Positions 18,190 through 28,002 of a DNA stretch of 64,000 nucleotides are shown here, one piece after another. Origin of the DNA: Scheffersomyces stipitis CBS 6054 (Eukaryota; Ascomycota; Pichiomycetes; Serinales; Debaryomycetaceae); the NCBI RefSeq assembly GCF_000209165.1, contig NC_009068.1, forward strand, positions 3,038,001 through 3,102,000, written 5' to 3'. The notes below the pieces were generated by a model. That model saw only the letters and a program-made list of their open reading frames with translations. It did no database searches and was not told where the DNA came from. Position numbers and translations under genes: made by a program. Position 1 is the first letter of the stretch; the number at the start of each line of letters is the position of its first letter.

Positions 18190-19131
18190 ATGTCCTTGTC
18201 TGCTCCACAAATCAACACTAATCTCGTCATCAAGCACAAGAAAGTCGAACTTTCTTCTGGTGCAAATGTCTTCTATCTCGAAGCAGGAGACTCTTCCAAG
18301 CCTAACCTCTTACTCTTGCACGGTCTCCCATCGTCCTCCAGACAGTACAAGGATCTCATCATTCTTTTGGCACCTTACTTCCATATTGTAGCTCCTGATC
18401 TTCCAGGATACGGTCAAACCACTGTTGCTGATGATTTCGTCTTTTCGTTTGCTGGTTTTGCTGACACTATCGACTTGTTCTTGGATACCATCAACTTTGA
18501 TAATTTTGCCCTCTATATCTTTGACTACGGTGCCCCTACCGGGCTTAGAATTGCTATTAGAAAGACAAAGACAATTAAGGCTATCATTACTCAAAATGGT
18601 AATGCCTATTTGGAAGGTATCCAGCTGGATTTCTGGACTAATTTCAAGAAGGCATGGAGTATTTTAGATACTAAACACAAGACTGAAGAACAGGAAAAGC
18701 AATTTAAAGAGCTCCTAATTAGTTTCAAACAATTCTTGTCCACCACTCCTGGCTACACTTTCCAGTATGAAGATGGAGAACCAGATTCTACCTTGGTAGA
18801 CCCAGAAGCTGGTCTTGTTGATTTTTATTTATTAACTAACTTGCCCAACTCTGTTGATCATCAAGTGGAGATTTTGCTTGATTACAGAACAAACTTGGAC
18901 TTGTACCCTGAATTCCAAAAGTTCTTCAAAGAAACTCAAATCCCAATTCTTGCAGTCTGGGGTAAGAACGATCAGATCTTTACTGTTGAGGGAGCCCATG
19001 CCTACAAGAAAGATTCCAAGAATGTCAAAGTCGTTGAAATTGATGCTGGGCACTTCGCTGTTTCTTCCCATACGGTCGCTATTGCACAGAATATTTTGGA
19101 CTTCTTCGCTGAGTACAACTTATTGGGTTAG
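18190..19131 (+). CDS. Alpha/beta hydrolase, epoxide hydrolase-like (YNR064C family)
   Basis: 313 aa, one alpha/beta-hydrolase fold. The oxyanion-hole segment is HGLPSS (from residue 44). The nucleophile elbow is F-D112-Y-G-A-P. The likely acid is D261 in GKNDQIF, and the catalytic base is H288 in DAGHFAVSSH. An aspartate nucleophile points to the epoxide hydrolase / haloalkane dehalogenase branch, not a serine esterase. The layout (YIFDYG, TQNGNAYLEG, LYPEFQKF) is like S. cerevisiae YNR064C, a reported epoxide hydrolase. There is no signal peptide, so it is probably cytosolic. Substrate is unknown. Paired 19-bp repeats in its promoter suggest specific induction. Confidence 0.85.
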   Translation: MSLSAPQINTNLVIKHKKVELSSGANVFYLEAGDSSKPNLLLLHGLPSSSRQYKDLIILLAPYFHIVAPDLPGYGQTTVADDFVFSFAGFADTIDLFLDTINFDNFALYIFDYGAPTGLRIAIRKTKTIKAIITQNGNAYLEGIQLDFWTNFKKAWSILDTKHKTEEQEKQFKELLISFKQFLSTTPGYTFQYEDGEPDSTLVDPEAGLVDFYLLTNLPNSVDHQVEILLDYRTNLDLYPEFQKFFKETQIPILAVWGKNDQIFTVEGAHAYKKDSKNVKVVEIDAGHFAVSSHTVAIAQNILDFFAEYNLLG

Positions 19132-19284
19132 TATATCATCAACAAAGTATTCAGACTATTTCGTTTATTACATTATATATTTCATTATGCCAACACATGC
19201 TTGTCTCTATGCTCTTTCTTACTTGGATACTACTTTATGCCTTCTTAATCATGATATCTAGTTATATTATAAATGATTACATTA

Positions 19285-20703
19285 TTACAATTGAACACCA
19301 AATCTGTCTGGCCAAACTACAGGGGCAGCCAAACTCCATCCGTATAAAACAAAACATACCCACGAACTAATAATCTTGACCCAACTGGCAAAGTATGTTC
19401 TGCCAACAGGTACAAAGTCACCGACTTCGTCTTGCTTCACGTTGATAGTCAACAACGTAGCGACATACTGGGTAGCCAAAAAGAAGATAATGTGGAACAA
19501 TGAGTAGTTATACTTGACTTTCTGTCTTTCTTCATCGTTGCTGTTGCCTTCCATGTCTTCGTCATACAAGTCCATTTGGTTAAGGGCACTTTCAGGCAAA
19601 GAGCCTTCGTCTACAGCCTGCTTTATAGCCTGGTATCTCATTTCGTTTCTAACCGCTGGCTGGGCATTGATGTAAGGATCTGCAGTTGGTTCTGAGCTGA
19701 AAGCGGAGTTTGCTGCTGCTCTAGTGGTGGTATAGGCTACTGCAATAAACGTGAAAAAGGCACCTAAGATGACACTGGCAGTTCTAGTACCTCTAGATCT
19801 TACCAATGGATTGCAGAACTTGTCGTCTGGCTCTGATGCGACAGCACTCATGACAAGATACGTACAATAGAAGACTACCATGGAAGATTGGGCAAGTCCA
19901 GCGTGAGGATTGTATTCTTGGATAGTCTGGTTAATAGACATGGCTGAGATTATTAAGCCAAAGATCATGTTCAACGAGATAGCGGTCTTGTTCATACTAC
20001 AGCCGTTTCCAGCAAAGAACCAGTACATGAGCACAGTTAAGATTATGCTCGAAATATACATAGTCAAAGTACCTCCCACTAACAACTTCTTCCAGAAAGA
20101 GGAATCTCCTTCACCAGTCAATTCCTCTAACTCGATCTTTTCCAAGCATTTCTCAGCCCAGGCATGTGCAAAGTCTACAAGCAAGATAAGTCCGATTCCT
20201 AAGAAAATGGTGGAAAATATGATGGCGATGTTGTTACCGTAGAAAACAAAGAAATGATCGGGGATAAGCAAGAAGTTGATGACAATAAACGTCAACCAGC
20301 TGAATATCTTGATTCTCCAGCACCCGTTCTGGATTACTGCACGAGGGTTGGCTGTAGACTTGACATCTATCAACAACACAGCCAAGACTAAATGTAAGAC
20401 CCCCAAAGCAAAGTTGACTCTGTGGACAGATGAAAAGCTAATACACTGAGAGCCATCTTGGCCACACTTGCTATTGATAAAGCCGAAGGTGGCTTTCTCG
20501 ATTTTGTGAACAATAAACGGCGATAGCGCTATCCACGATATCAATGAGTTCACTAAAAGCAACATGGCATATGTTATTCTGGTCATAATAGACGATTGGA
20601 ATGTGCCTCCTATCGTGGAACAAAGTGCAGAACAGGCAGCAGCTCCGAAGCACGAAGCCAAGGAAGAGGCACCCATCATCGGGAGCGAAACGAGAGCACC
20701 CAT
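19285..20703 (-). CDS. TMS1: Tms1, Serinc/TDE1-family membrane protein
   Basis: 472 aa from the ATG at 20703 (MGALVSLPMMGASSLASCFGAAACS). A longer frame exists, but the family starts with exactly this MGA...C-F-G-A-A-A-C segment, and S. cerevisiae Tms1 is 473 aa. About 10 or 11 transmembrane helices span the protein, with an acidic cytosolic loop (about residues 350-390) and a C-terminus ending in a W/P-rich segment. Serinc proteins sit in vacuolar/endosomal membranes. In animals they have been linked to serine-lipid handling, but the yeast role is unsettled. It is divergent from ELP4 over a 485-bp promoter with two CACGTG boxes. Confidence 0.9.
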   Translation of the reverse strand: MGALVSLPMMGASSLASCFGAAACSALCSTIGGTFQSSIMTRITYAMLLLVNSLISWIALSPFIVHKIEKATFGFINSKCGQDGSQCISFSSVHRVNFALGVLHLVLAVLLIDVKSTANPRAVIQNGCWRIKIFSWLTFIVINFLLIPDHFFVFYGNNIAIIFSTIFLGIGLILLVDFAHAWAEKCLEKIELEELTGEGDSSFWKKLLVGGTLTMYISSIILTVLMYWFFAGNGCSMNKTAISLNMIFGLIISAMSINQTIQEYNPHAGLAQSSMVVFYCTYLVMSAVASEPDDKFCNPLVRSRGTRTASVILGAFFTFIAVAYTTTRAAANSAFSSEPTADPYINAQPAVRNEMRYQAIKQAVDEGSLPESALNQMDLYDEDMEGNSNDEERQKVKYNYSLFHIIFFLATQYVATLLTINVKQDEVGDFVPVGRTYFASWVKIISSWVCFVLYGWSLAAPVVWPDRFGVQL

Positions 20704-21188
20704 TATGAGAAAGATGAATAGATCAAAAGCGAAGAGAAGTAAAAGTTGAAAGAATGAAATAAAGAAGAGATCCTCTACAGTTCTTTTTCTGGAGATCCTC
20801 ACTCTCTATTGCTCCTCTATGATTTCTATGGAGAATGACTTTTGCATCACGTGGCTATTTTGCACCTGACGGAAGCGGTTTTAGAAGTGGATTTATCCCA
20901 ATTTTCCTTTCACATAAAAGTTCTTTCTTCTGCTGCAGTAGGGATGCCATAATTGTATACATTGGTGGTCTTTCCTGAGAAGTTATATACCACCCAAATA
21001 CATCGCAAGTGCTTCATCTCTTTCCATTAACTATATAATCGGAGAAGACAATTGAGTTGGTCCTGCATATTTTCCATCAGCCTTGTGTCACGTGAAAATC
21101 GCCAAATCCTCTTAGCCAGATGCTCTTCTCAAGCATCTCAAGATTTGGGTACTTTTCGTCATTACCCGTACCACATTGAGCTTCCCGA
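20704..21188. other. Divergent promoter, TMS1 / ELP4, with two CACGTG boxes
   Basis: CACGTG occurs at 20848-20853 and, as the extended palindrome TCACGTGA, at 21088-21095, about 94 bp upstream of ELP4. This is the Cbf1/bHLH site. No RNA gene was seen. Confidence 0.5.
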
Positions 21189-22559
21189 ATGTCGTTCAGA
21201 AAGAGAAGTGACATCATCGGAGGCGGTTCATCTGCTGTTCCAGGCAGAGCCCCTCTGGGAATTGGACGAGCCCCCGTCGGTTCTGGAGCAATACCAGGCA
21301 GAACGCCTGCGCATCCTAGACTTTCAATTAATTCTAGAATACCAGTAAATCCAAGAACTCCGAATGCTTCTGTTTCTAGAGATTCTGGATTTATAAATGG
21401 AAGAACTCAGTCTCCACAGGTTGAAGTTGAAGAAATTTCTGCTTTGAAGAATCCTTCTGTTAGACCATCCTTAATCTCATCTCAGCCGACAGTATCTACT
21501 GGTACCGGTGATTTGGACAAACTACTTCTTCACCAAGGATTGCCATTAGGACATTCTTTGCTCGTTGAAGAGTCTGGAACGACTGATTTCGCATCCGTAA
21601 TATTACGAGCTTTTGTCTCTCAAGGAATTATGCACAACCGGATTAATAAAGACCAGATTAACTCTCATGTGATAGCTGTAGGGATTTCCACCCAATGGAC
21701 TGCAAACTTACCTGGTTTGTACAAGGGCTCCTCTAAAGATCAAAAGAAAGCTAAGATCCTTGCCAATGAGTCTAAAGTCAGTGTTTCCAACTTGGCAACG
21801 TCCACTGCTGGTGTGACTTCTAGAGTTGACAATGACTTGAAAATCGCATGGAGATATGGAGTGAATAGCAAGCAGAAATCGGCATCTCCAGAACCTTTTG
21901 AAAACAGTGCATATGAATACTACATCAACCAATTCGATATCACCCAGAAACTTGCCCCTGGTCCAAATGCCCAAGATATTTCGTTTGTTCCTGTAGGTCT
22001 TAGTCATATTCAATTAATCCAACAGATCCAGAGCATCATCCAACGTCATGTCAAGTTAAATCCAGCTATTGTGATAAGAATCGCTATCCCTGGACTTCTT
22101 AATCCTACAGGCTACAATCCATTGAGCTCTTCGCCTACATTTTTATATCCGTTTGTTCACTCCTTGCGAGCCATACTTAGGCAATATAGCCAGAATGTGG
22201 TTCTTGTTGCATCGCTATCTTCAGATCTCTATCCTCGAGATTCGAACGTAGCCCATGTACTTGAATCGTTGGCCGATTCGTGCATTCACCTTCAGCCATT
22301 CAACCAAGAGATGACCCAGTTGATCGAAAGAGCCTACAAGAATGAACCATCCAAGATCCAGCAGGGTCTTGTCAATATCGTCAAGTTGCCTGTTCTCTCG
22401 GAGAAAGGAATGATGATGATTCATGAAGGAGAATACGCATTCAAGAATGGAAGAAAGAAATTCGAAATAGAAGAGTGGGGCATTCCAGTTGAGGACTCTG
22501 AAAAAGAGGAACATACTACTGCCGAAGGTGGCACTACTAAAAAGAACCTCGACTTCTGA
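21189..22559 (+). CDS. ELP4: Elongator complex subunit Elp4
   Basis: 456 aa, the same length as S. cerevisiae Elp4. It has an N-terminal MSFRKRSDIIGGG followed by a G/P/R-rich unstructured segment (to about 60). The PAXNEB RecA-like fold begins at VSTGTGDLDKLLLHQGLPLGHSLLVEE (about 100). The Walker A lysine is absent, as expected for Elp4. The C-terminal half has the characteristic KLPVLSEKGMMMIHEGEYAFKNGRKKFEIEEWGIPVE. Elp4 forms the Elp456 ring that binds tRNA and helps modify wobble uridines. Downstream genes include INA17, as in S. cerevisiae. Confidence 0.93.
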   Translation: MSFRKRSDIIGGGSSAVPGRAPLGIGRAPVGSGAIPGRTPAHPRLSINSRIPVNPRTPNASVSRDSGFINGRTQSPQVEVEEISALKNPSVRPSLISSQPTVSTGTGDLDKLLLHQGLPLGHSLLVEESGTTDFASVILRAFVSQGIMHNRINKDQINSHVIAVGISTQWTANLPGLYKGSSKDQKKAKILANESKVSVSNLATSTAGVTSRVDNDLKIAWRYGVNSKQKSASPEPFENSAYEYYINQFDITQKLAPGPNAQDISFVPVGLSHIQLIQQIQSIIQRHVKLNPAIVIRIAIPGLLNPTGYNPLSSSPTFLYPFVHSLRAILRQYSQNVVLVASLSSDLYPRDSNVAHVLESLADSCIHLQPFNQEMTQLIERAYKNEPSKIQQGLVNIVKLPVLSEKGMMMIHEGEYAFKNGRKKFEIEEWGIPVEDSEKEEHTTAEGGTTKKNLDF

Positions 22560-22688
22560 TGCATATAGATTAATCAATGATAACGATAATGTCATTTGTA
22601 AACATGTAAAACTGTAGCTGTATCAATTATTTATTTCTATATTCTATGATACGCAATTCGTTTCTTCGTTCCTTTGTTCCTTTGTTTT

Positions 22689-23204
22689 CTAGTGGTGTGG
22701 TTCTAGCAATTGTAGTAACTTGTCTACCTTTGAGTCCATAGCAGTGATTTTATCCATGACTTTGGCCATATCATTTCGAATTTCTGAAACATCCAATTTC
22801 AATTTGTATACTGTCTCTTCGATAGTTGATGGTTCTTCCAGTTTTGAATCTACTGTTTCTAGCTCTTTGATTTCTACTTCATCTTTAAATGTGACTCTAG
22901 GCTTCTTGGCCTGGTTCTGCGTTTCTAGTTGTAATTGTCTTTTTCTGGCCGTTTCGTGTTCCAATTGAGAGATCTGGTTTCTTCGCACTGGTGAACCACT
23001 TCTCCGTACAGGGGAAAGACCTCTAGACCTTGGTCTGTCGAGTACCTTTTTTAACTCATTGCTAGGACTGGTTTCCCGTTGTAGTAGTACTCTTTGAGGA
23101 GCTAAGGATATAGACGTGGAATCGAGTTTGACTGAAGTAGACGCTATCCTTTTTGTTGGGGAGTACTTTTCACTGAGTTTTCCACTCTCTGAATACGGAG
23201 TCAT
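22689..23204 (-). CDS. Small coiled-coil protein with CDK-type sites, unknown function
   Basis: 171 aa from the first ATG (23204, MTPYSESGKL). The 16 codons upstream begin with TTG and are probably leader. The N-terminal half is basic and disordered, with several S-P sites, three of them in the CDK form S-P-x-K/R (SPTK, and SPVRR twice about 5 residues apart). The centre is charged (ARKRQLQLETQNQAKKPRVTF). The last 45 residues form a heptad-like helix (VYKLKLDVSEIRNDMAKVMD...). The layout suggests a cell-cycle-phosphorylated adaptor, perhaps spindle or kinetochore related, but that is inference. I recognise no family. It is divergent from MCM4 and convergent with ELP4. Confidence 0.7.
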   Translation of the reverse strand: MTPYSESGKLSEKYSPTKRIASTSVKLDSTSISLAPQRVLLQRETSPSNELKKVLDRPRSRGLSPVRRSGSPVRRNQISQLEHETARKRQLQLETQNQAKKPRVTFKDEVEIKELETVDSKLEEPSTIEETVYKLKLDVSEIRNDMAKVMDKITAMDSKVDKLLQLLEPHH

Positions 23205-23921
23205 TGTAGTGCCGGTAACGATTGTAATAAGAAGATCCAGAGGGTTTGGCAATTTGAAGTCGCAGTTCTTCAGAAAAAATGTGGGTGCAAAATTACAGAG
23301 AAAATAAGTAGATAGAAAGTAACGAGAGACAAGAAATAGAGTTGAAGTTCTGCAAGAAGAATCTTCATAACCTCTTTGTTTCCTATTGAAAAGACTTGTT
23401 GAAGTTAGTTATATGGAGTTTTTAAAAAGTGTCTCTGAACTTATCAATTTCACCGTTGTAACCAGCTCAGCACTCTTCAGACGACCATCATAGTTAGTAA
23501 TCCGGACACTCAATTCAATTGTATTCTTTTTCAGACAATAATTTCTCGTAAGTCTGTCTCCTTCTGCCATGTCTGCTTCTTATGTGACACGCTCCGTCTA
23601 CCGTCTTTGCTGCTACCTTTGTCACTACGTTCATATCGTAGCTTCACTATCTATTTCTTACGTCCTGCACAAGTGTCAACTAATTACACCTGTTTAGGAA
23701 AATTAATCGCATACGCGTCAATTTTTTTCACGACTGGTAAAGATCACCAGCTGGATTAGGAATTTTTCAAATCACAATCTCGCTTCTCTTTTTCTGCGAT
23801 TGACCTTGGTCTCATTTTCTGGTGTCTTAAATCTTTACTTTCCTCTCGTTTTCTTCTATATTCTGACAGGAACAAGAATATCCAGAGTATCCTGAATCCA
23901 ATTTTTAGAGATTCATTCAGA
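23205..23921. other. Divergent intergenic region, coiled-coil gene / MCM4
   Basis: 717 bp with no gene that I can support. It contains one ACGCGT box (listed separately) and a T-rich stretch 23715-23730 close to MCM4. Confidence 0.5.
23713..23718. promoter_or_regulatory. MluI cell-cycle box (ACGCGT) upstream of MCM4
   Basis: A perfect ACGCGT lies 204 bp upstream of the MCM4 ATG. This is the binding core of MBF (Mbp1-Swi6), which drives G1/S replication genes. Position and gene class fit, though the hexamer alone is common enough to occur by chance. Confidence 0.5.
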
Positions 23922-26570
23922 ATGTCTTCTCCACCTACAAATCCTTCTGGCACTGGCTCAAACAGAAACGAGTCACAGTCGCAATCCCAGACCCACCAAC
24001 CTGCGGTGCCCTCGTCTCCGTTGTTCTTTGGCTCGTCCAATCCAGCCTCTGAGGCCAGCATAATACAATCGCAATCCCAATCGCAAAGAAACGTTTCTTC
24101 TCCTTTTCACTATACATCAGATGCCTCTTCGTCACAAAGAAGAACCGATGCATTGACCAGTGATGTTGACCGAGTCAGGAGAACCCACAGAAGTGACCTC
24201 AACGACGCGTCACCCAGAAGAAGAACCATTGTCGCTGACTTGGGATCTTCCAACGTGCCAACCACCCCTGCTGACGGCGGTTCAGATAATGCCTATGAGC
24301 CTCAAAGAGTCATCTGGGGTACCAACGTCTCCATCCAAGACATCTCCAACACTTTCAGAGAATTCTTGTTGACGTTTAGATTTAGAGAGCGTAAAATCCA
24401 TGAGGGCCTAGAAGTGCTACCAGAAGACAATGAGCTCTACTACGTCAACCATTTGAACAACATGAGAGAGCTTGGTGTCACTAACTTGAACCTCGATGCT
24501 AAAAACTTGGAGGCGTGCAAATTGACACAGAGGTTATACCGCCAGTTGATCAACTACCCTCAGGAAGTTGTTCCCACTATGGATCACACCATTAAGGATT
24601 GTATGATCCAAGTCACAAATGATTACAACCAAACAGCTGAAGAGCCAAGCAACCTCGATGTCATTGAAACCAACGTCTACACTGTTCGCCCCTACAACAT
24701 CAACATGGTGGAAAGAGGTATGAGAGACTTAAATCCCAACGATATCGACAAGTTGGTCAGTGTCAAAGGTTTGACATTGCGTTCGTCAGCTATTATTCCT
24801 GATATGAAGGTAGCCTTCTTCAAGTGTAATGCCTGTGGCCACACTGTGGCTGTAGAAATAGACCGTGGGGTCATCTCGGAACCAACAAAGTGTCCCAGAG
24901 AAGTCTGTGGCCAGACCAACTCAATGATGCTCATCCACAATCGTTCTTCATTTGCAGACAAACAAGTCATCAAGTTACAGGAGACTCCTGATTTAGTTCC
25001 TGACGGACAAACACCACATTCCATCAACTTGTGCGTCTACGATGAATTGGTCGATTGCTGTCGTGCTGGTGATCGTGTAGAGGTCTGTGGTATCTTCAGA
25101 TCGTTGCCAGTAAGAGCCAACTCCAGACAAAGAGCCTTGAAGAATCTCTACAAAACCTATTTAGATGTACTTCATGTCAAGAAAATCGACAAGAAGAGAT
25201 TGGGTGCCGATATCTCTACTTTGCAAAACGAAATAACTGACAAAGAACAAGAAGTCGAGCAAGTGAGGAAAATTTCTGAGGAAGAGATAGCCAAAATCAC
25301 AGAAATATCTCAGAGAGATGATTTGTACGAAGTGTTGGCCAGATCAATGGCTCCCTCTATCTACGAAATGGACGATGTCAAGAAGGGGGTCTTGTTGCAG
25401 TTATTTGGGGGAACCAACAAGACATTCAAGAAAGGTGGAAGATATAGAGGGGATGTCAATATATTGTTGTGCGGAGATCCTTCCACTTCCAAGTCTCAAT
25501 TGCTACAATACGTCCACAAGATTGCCCCTAGAGGTGTCTACACTTCTGGTAAAGGTTCTTCTGCTGTTGGTTTGACTGCCTATATCACCAGAGATATCGA
25601 CACCAAGCAATTGGTGTTAGAAAGTGGTGCTTTGGTTTTGTCCGATGGAGGTGTATGTTGTATTGATGAATTCGACAAAATGAGTGATTCCACCAGGTCA
25701 GTTTTGCACGAAGTTATGGAACAGCAGACGATTTCTATTGCCAAGGCCGGTATAATCACTACTTTGAATGCCAGAACCTCCATTCTTGCATCTGCCAATC
25801 CTATCAACTCCAGATATGATCCTAACTTGCCTGTTACTGCAAATATCGATTTACCTCCGCCATTGCTTTCAAGATTTGACTTGGTCTACTTGATTTTGGA
25901 CAAGGTTGACGAGAAGATCGATAGACAGTTGGCCAGACATTTGACGGATATGTACTTGGAGGACGCACCAGAGACTGTGACAAGTAATGTTGTTCTTAGT
26001 GTGGAAACCTTGACTTCTTATATTCAATACGCAAAGGAAAACTTCAACCCAGTGATGACAACTGAAGGTAAGAACGAGTTGGTCAGAGCCTATGTTGAAA
26101 TGAGAAAGCTTGGTGAAGACGCCAGATCGTCAGAAAAGAGAATCACAGCTACTACCAGACAACTAGAGTCCATGATCAGATTGTCAGAAGCCCATGCTAA
26201 AATGAGATTGTCAAATTATGTAGAATTAATCGATGTCAAGGAGGCCGTCAGATTGATCAAGTCGGCTATCAAAGACTACGCCACTGACCCAATCACCGGT
26301 AAGATCGACATGGATATGGTTCAAACCGGTACTACTTCGGCACAAAGAAGAGTTCAAGAAGACTTGAGTAGTGAAATCTTGAACATTCTTGATGAAAGCA
26401 ACAACTTGATCAGATTCAACGATCTTGCTGTAAAGCTTAATGAAAGATCTTCCATCAGAGTGGAGAACCTGGACATCAACGAAGGGATCAAGAGGTTGCT
26501 GCAGGAAGGTAAGATTGTTGAAGTAGGCGACAGTCACAGAAGAACCATCAGAAAGATTTCCCTTTTGTAG
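23922..26570 (+). CDS. MCM4: Mcm4, subunit of the replicative MCM2-7 helicase
   Basis: 882 aa. A long N-terminal S/T/Q-rich tail (1-130) carries kinase sites (SP, SQ). Then come the MCM N-terminal OB domain with a zinc motif at about 301-330 (C-N-A-C ... C-P-x-x-x-C), and the AAA+ core. That core has Walker A GDPSTSKSQ (from about 517), Walker B CCIDEFDKM (about 580) and the arginine-finger segment SRFDLVYLILD (about 648). A winged-helix C-terminus closes it. Mcm4 is the DDK target in the pre-replicative complex and part of the CMG helicase. The first ATG at 23922 is used. Only two in-frame CTG codons were found, both near the C-terminus. Confidence 0.97.
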   Translation: MSSPPTNPSGTGSNRNESQSQSQTHQPAVPSSPLFFGSSNPASEASIIQSQSQSQRNVSSPFHYTSDASSSQRRTDALTSDVDRVRRTHRSDLNDASPRRRTIVADLGSSNVPTTPADGGSDNAYEPQRVIWGTNVSIQDISNTFREFLLTFRFRERKIHEGLEVLPEDNELYYVNHLNNMRELGVTNLNLDAKNLEACKLTQRLYRQLINYPQEVVPTMDHTIKDCMIQVTNDYNQTAEEPSNLDVIETNVYTVRPYNINMVERGMRDLNPNDIDKLVSVKGLTLRSSAIIPDMKVAFFKCNACGHTVAVEIDRGVISEPTKCPREVCGQTNSMMLIHNRSSFADKQVIKLQETPDLVPDGQTPHSINLCVYDELVDCCRAGDRVEVCGIFRSLPVRANSRQRALKNLYKTYLDVLHVKKIDKKRLGADISTLQNEITDKEQEVEQVRKISEEEIAKITEISQRDDLYEVLARSMAPSIYEMDDVKKGVLLQLFGGTNKTFKKGGRYRGDVNILLCGDPSTSKSQLLQYVHKIAPRGVYTSGKGSSAVGLTAYITRDIDTKQLVLESGALVLSDGGVCCIDEFDKMSDSTRSVLHEVMEQQTISIAKAGIITTLNARTSILASANPINSRYDPNLPVTANIDLPPPLLSRFDLVYLILDKVDEKIDRQLARHLTDMYLEDAPETVTSNVVLSVETLTSYIQYAKENFNPVMTTEGKNELVRAYVEMRKLGEDARSSEKRITATTRQLESMIRLSEAHAKMRLSNYVELIDVKEAVRLIKSAIKDYATDPITGKIDMDMVQTGTTSAQRRVQEDLSSEILNILDESNNLIRFNDLAVKLNERSSIRVENLDINEGIKRLLQEGKIVEVGDSHRRTIRKISLL

Positions 26571-26740
26571 AGGTGAGGTATAATTACATTTATTTCTTGT
26601 TTGTATTCTAGTTGAGAATTGACTGATTCCATTGAGGATCATAATATACAAATATATACAAGGCATGTAGATGGATCGATAGGTATTCTGCTACTAGATC
26701 TTCTTAGGAAGATTTCACAGCAAAATTCAAGAGCTTGAGC

Positions 26741-27244
26741 TTACAAGAACTTCTTGGTTTCTATAGGTCTAGGTACTGGAACAACAGAGTCTTCCACTTC
26801 TTGATGTTCAACTTGAGGATCTTCCTTTTGTACTACTGATTCTTCAACACTTTCTTCTGTCATCTTCAAGAAGTTCTCCAACTGTTCATCCAATTCTATG
26901 TCTGTTACGGTATTGTAGTTGTTTCTCGTCAAGGTATTGGCTATTCTCAACTCCCTTGCTATATCCACATGCTCATTACGACTAACTCTCTCTATTATTT
27001 CCTCCAAAATGACAAATTTGGAATTGTGTGCATTCACAAGGGTCTCCAACTCCTTTCTGTTTTTCATGAAGTCTACCACTGCTGTTCCAAATACCAAAGT
27101 TAGGAATATAGACTTGAACACTGGAGTCTTCATAAGATCTCTCACTGTCGGTCTCTTTCTCACAAAAGTCTGTCCCGAAGTTGTAGTAGAGTTTGCGCGT
27201 GTTAGGTGAGCACGTCTCAATGTTCTGCTAGTGAATCTGTACAT
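26741..27244 (-). CDS. INA17: Probable Ina17, mitochondrial ATP synthase assembly factor
   Basis: 167 aa. The N-terminus is a typical mitochondrial presequence (MYRFTSRTLRRAHLTRANS). One transmembrane segment follows (about 43-60, FKSIFLTLVFGTAVVDF), then a coiled coil (about 61-100) and an acidic, P/E-rich C-terminus ending in KKFL. This matches the architecture of Ina17, which with Ina22 forms the inner-membrane INAC complex that helps assemble the peripheral stalk with the F1 part. ELP4 and INA17 are near neighbours in S. cerevisiae (YPL101W, YPL099C), which supports the choice over Ina22. The primary sequence is poorly conserved, so confidence is moderate. Confidence 0.65.
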   Translation of the reverse strand: MYRFTSRTLRRAHLTRANSTTTSGQTFVRKRPTVRDLMKTPVFKSIFLTLVFGTAVVDFMKNRKELETLVNAHNSKFVILEEIIERVSRNEHVDIARELRIANTLTRNNYNTVTDIELDEQLENFLKMTEESVEESVVQKEDPQVEHQEVEDSVVPVPRPIETKKFL

Positions 27245-28002
27245 TTCAGTATCGGTCAGGGGGTGATCTGTAAATAGCTGAAAATATGTAATAGTACTTC
27301 AATCTTGATCACAGTGAAGATTTAGACTTGGTAATGGTATCACGTGATTTGTTGTGCCAGAAGAATGGGTGCAAATTGTATAATACTTCAAAATAGAAAA
27401 GCCCGTAAGACAGATTAAGTGTAAAGAATTATTCGTGGTAGATATAATTATGTTGTGTATTCTGTCTTCTGTTAAAGCACTTCTAGTAGTTTTGGAGTAT
27501 TTAATAAAATTGCAGAAAATTGTACAAAAAATGAAGATAATTGCCAAGTGTCTTAATACAAAGTAATAGTAAAGATTATGAAACTCAAAACTTCTTCAAA
27601 TTTGTCAGAAACCCCAAATATTCCACCAAACAAGACTCACACCATGGTTATAACTTTTTAAACCATGAAAGGAAAGCTTGTCGTCATATTCTTTCATGGT
27701 TGAAAATATAGAATCTTCTCATTATTAAATTCACGCTCGCCCGGCACTACCGAGAAACTTCTCGCTAACTCCTCTCCCTAACGGTGCTCGAAACCTGGTC
27801 TTGACGCGTTACTCCTCCCTAAAGTCGCAGACTGTACGTCTCTCTCTCTCACTAATTCTACTAGTTACACAAGAATTTTCCACTCCTTCATATGGCGCTC
27901 TCACGGCACAAACAATCAGTTCCAGCCTGATCCAGATTTCTCCAGCTATTTCTTTCACGCTTTCACTGCTTCTTTCAGGGCTATCATCCACAACCATACG
28001 CT
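27245..28002. other. Divergent intergenic region, INA17 / TMEM115-like gene
   Basis: 758 bp with no gene. TCACGTGA lies at 27340-27347, about 96 bp upstream of INA17, and ACGCGT near 27804. A C/T-rich stretch (27830-27990) precedes the TMEM115-like ATG. Confidence 0.5.

Noticed and set aside
20704..20802. 33-codon N-terminal extension of TMS1
   Set aside because: Serinc proteins begin at the MGA segment, and the length from 20703 matches the family.
23490..23500. TACTAAC on the minus strand upstream of the 171-aa gene, a possible intron branch site
   Set aside because: I could not find a donor and upstream exon that give a better N-terminus than ATG 23204.
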